From: Gemmatimonadales bacterium
GTDB taxonomy: Bacteria; Gemmatimonadota; Gemmatimonadetes; Gemmatimonadales; GWC2-71-9
Assembly (NCBI GenBank): GCA_020633775.1
Contig: JACKDA010000018.1
Location: 1-31,759, forward strand
DNA: 31,759 bases
Direction: 5' to 3'
In this document: positions 29,835 to 31,759 of the stretch, piece by piece
How the letters are laid out: the number at the start of each line of letters is the position of its first letter
How positions within the stretch are numbered: position 1 is the first letter of the stretch
Program-made: the position numbers and the translations under genes
The notes under the pieces: model-generated
The model's input: only the letters and a program-made list of their open reading frames with translations
Told to the model about the DNA's origin: nothing
Databases searched by the model: none

Positions 29835-31751
29835 ATGACGGGACTCACGGGGCGGGGCATCGCGATGTCGGGCCGCCAGATGACGGGCGAGAAGGGCGGG
29901 CCGCGGCCGGCCGCGGCGCTCACCGAGAAGAAGCGGAAGGTCACCGCCGAGATGGCGTGGCGCGAGGCGCGCGAGCTGGTCTGGGCCCACCGCACCCGGC
30001 TCGCGATCGGCTTCGTGATCATGCTGATCAACCGGGCCGCCGGCCTGGTGCTGCCCGGGTCGTCGAAGTTCCTGATCGACAAGGTGCTCCCCACCAACGA
30101 CCTCCGGATGCTGACCTGGCTCGCCGTCGCCGCCGCCGCCGCGACCCTGGTCCAGAGCTCGACCTCGTTCGCCCTCTCCCAGCTGCTCGGCGTCGCGGCC
30201 CAGCGGGCGATCACCGAGATGCGCCGCAGCGTGCAGTCGCACCTGATGCGGCTGCCGATCCGCACCTTCGACGCCACCCAGACCGGGATCCTGGTCTCAC
30301 GCGTCATGAACGACGCCGAGGGGATCCGCAATCTCGTCGGCAGCGGACTGGTGCAGCTCACCGGCGGGATGCTCACCGCCGCGGTGGGACTGGGCGTGCT
30401 GCTCTGGCTCAACTGGAAGCTGACGCTGGTCACCATCACCCTGCTGCTGCTCTTCGCCGGCGGGATGGCGTACGCGTTCAGCAAGCTCCGCCCGATCTTC
30501 CGCGAGCGGGGGAAGATCAACGCCGAGGTGACCGGGCGACTGGTCGAGAGCATCTCCGGGATCCGGGTCGTCAAGGCGTACACCGCCGAGCGGCGCGAGC
30601 GGCTGGAGTTCTCGCGCGGTGTGCATCGGCTGCTGCGCAACGTGGCGACCTCGATGACAGGGGTGTCGGGCACCGCGGCGCTCTCGACGGTGGTGGTCGG
30701 CGCCATCGGGACGCTGCTGATCATCGTGGGCGGCCGCGACATCATCGCCGGGACGATGACCCTCGGCGACTTCGTCATGTACATCTTCTTCACCGGACTC
30801 GTGGCGGCACCGCTGGTGCAGATCGCCTCGATCGGGACCCAGATCACCGAGGCGTTCGCCGGTCTCGACCGGATCCGCGAGCTGCGTGAGATCGTCGGCG
30901 AGGACGAGGGCGACGACGCGAAGGCCCCGGTCGGCGCGTTGCAGGGCGACATCCGCTTCGAGGACGTCACCTTCAGCTACGAGCCCGGGACGCCGGTGCT
31001 GAAGCACATCTCCTTCGACGCCCCGGCCGGGAGCACGACCGCGCTGGTCGGCTCGAGCGGCAGCGGCAAGAGCACGCTGGTGTCGCTGGTGATGGCGTTC
31101 AACCACCCCGAGAGCGGCCGGATCCTGGTCGACGGGCGCGACCTCGCCACCCTGCGGCTCCGCGACTACCGCTCGCGCCTCGGCATCGTGCTCCAGGACA
31201 ACTTCCTCTTCGACGGGACCGTGCTGGAGAACATCCGCTTCGCGCGGCCCGACGCCACCGACGAGGAGGTGCGCGAGGCGGCGCGGATCGCGCACTGCGA
31301 CGAGTTCACGCTGCGATTCACCGACGGCTACCAGACGATCGTGGGCGAACGCGGCGTGCGGCTCTCGGGCGGGCAGCGGCAGCGGGTCGCGATCGCGCGG
31401 GCGATCCTCGCCGACCCGGCGATCCTGATCCTCGACGAGGCGACCAGCTCGCTCGATTCTGAGAGCGAGTCGCTGATCCAGGAGGGGCTGGCGCGGCTGC
31501 GCGCCGGCCGGACGACGTTCGTCATCGCGCACCGGCTCTCGACCATCACCTCGGCCGACCAGATCCTGGTGCTGGAGGATGGCGAGATCGCCGAGCGGGG
31601 GACGCACGACGAACTGGTGGAGCATGCCGGGGGGCGGTATCGGGCGTTGTACGAGCGCCAGTACGCCCAGGCGCTCGATCGCTACGTCAATCCCGGCGAG
31701 GAGCTCGCCGGGGCGCGGAAGGGGAGGGGAGGAGGGAGAGGTGAGTCCTGA
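29835..31751 (+). CDS. MsbA/LmrA-type ABC exporter (fused permease-ATPase)
   Basis: The 638-residue half-transporter works as a homodimer or heterodimer exporting lipids, drugs or peptides; the substrate is not deducible. A basic N-terminal extension of about 45 residues precedes six membrane helices (about 55-335). The ATPase domain has Walker A GSSGSGKST from residue 406, Q-loop LGIVLQDNFLFDGTVLENIR, signature LSGGQ at 510-514, Walker B ILILDEATS with D534 and E535, and H-loop H566 (VIAHRLST). All catalytic residues are intact. ATG 29835 is taken as start because of the -10-like element at leaderless spacing; ATG 29865 and 29880 are alternatives. The C-terminal tail (GARKGRGGGRGES) and the stop codon run into the heptamer repeat at the window end. 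Confidence 0.93.
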   Translation: MTGLTGRGIAMSGRQMTGEKGGPRPAAALTEKKRKVTAEMAWREARELVWAHRTRLAIGFVIMLINRAAGLVLPGSSKFLIDKVLPTNDLRMLTWLAVAAAAATLVQSSTSFALSQLLGVAAQRAITEMRRSVQSHLMRLPIRTFDATQTGILVSRVMNDAEGIRNLVGSGLVQLTGGMLTAAVGLGVLLWLNWKLTLVTITLLLLFAGGMAYAFSKLRPIFRERGKINAEVTGRLVESISGIRVVKAYTAERRERLEFSRGVHRLLRNVATSMTGVSGTAALSTVVVGAIGTLLIIVGGRDIIAGTMTLGDFVMYIFFTGLVAAPLVQIASIGTQITEAFAGLDRIRELREIVGEDEGDDAKAPVGALQGDIRFEDVTFSYEPGTPVLKHISFDAPAGSTTALVGSSGSGKSTLVSLVMAFNHPESGRILVDGRDLATLRLRDYRSRLGIVLQDNFLFDGTVLENIRFARPDATDEEVREAARIAHCDEFTLRFTDGYQTIVGERGVRLSGGQRQRVAIARAILADPAILILDEATSSLDSESESLIQEGLARLRAGRTTFVIAHRLSTITSADQILVLEDGEIAERGTHDELVEHAGGRYRALYERQYAQALDRYVNPGEELAGARKGRGGGRGES

Positions 31752-31759
31752 GTCCTGAG
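31743..31759. repeat. Tandem 7-bp repeat GAGTCCT, continuing beyond the window
   Basis: Two full units (31743-31749, 31750-31756) and GAG of a third are visible at the window edge. The ABC transporter stop codon TGA (31749-31751) lies inside the array. The unit length equals that of the array at 21892-21977, but the sequence differs. Confidence 0.6.

Overview
The window is very GC-rich, densely packed bacterial chromosome. The best guess is Gemmatimonadota or a close relative. That is an inference from the flagellar gene order, an Oar-type TonB-dependent receptor, several exported proteins whose signal peptides end in AAQ, and an ECF sigma/anti-sigma operon; no rRNA is present to confirm it. 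No gene-free stretch exceeds 300 bases. The largest gaps are 19137-19344, 14092-14239, 4784-4930, 17482-17627 and 25746-25888, and each is described through the sites found in it.

Positions 1-14152 form a flagellar island. On the plus strand the order is flhA (5' end missing), flhF, flhG, fliA (sigma-28) and a small membrane protein in the place SwrB occupies behind sigD in Bacillus. A 147-bp gap with a good sigma-54 -24/-12 element follows, then flgF, flgG, flgA, flgH, flgI, flgJ (rod-binding domain only), flgN, flgK and csrA. Nearly every junction is an ATGA/GTGA overlap or a gap of a few bases. Facing csrA on the minus strand is motA-motB followed by a receiver/HD-GYP-like protein whose key residues are degenerate in both domains. 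A near-consensus sigma-28 promoter sits in front of motA, so regulator (fliA) and likely target lie in the same window. The layout suggests sigma-54 for the rod, ring and hook-associated genes, sigma-28 for the stator genes, FlhF/FlhG for placement, and CsrA for post-transcriptional control.

Positions 14198-21881 hold housekeeping and envelope genes: tRNA-Ile(GAU) with its own promoter and two strong hairpins behind it, a membrane Fe-S protein, a large AsmA/DUF748-like protein, a Tat-exported metallophosphoesterase, a soluble hybrid histidine kinase, elongation factor P with an unusual loop tip, and an outer-membrane barrel protein.

Positions 21882-25745 hold an inverted array of 7-bp repeats between convergent genes and a 1255-residue TonB-dependent receptor. 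The receptor continues past its barrel into a Spy/CpxP-like helical region and a Gly/Arg tail.

Positions 25889-31759 hold a small acidic helical protein divergent from an ECF sigma operon (sigma factor, zinc-finger anti-sigma, DUF4097-like exported protein, unknown exported protein, seven-bladed kelch-type protein). An ABC exporter follows, and its stop codon lies in another 7-bp repeat that runs off the window.

The most interesting items are the doubly degenerate receiver/HD-GYP protein in the stator operon, the receptor tail, the SwrB-like protein, the ECF operon with its exported beta-rich cargo, the heptamer repeats and the non-canonical EF-P.
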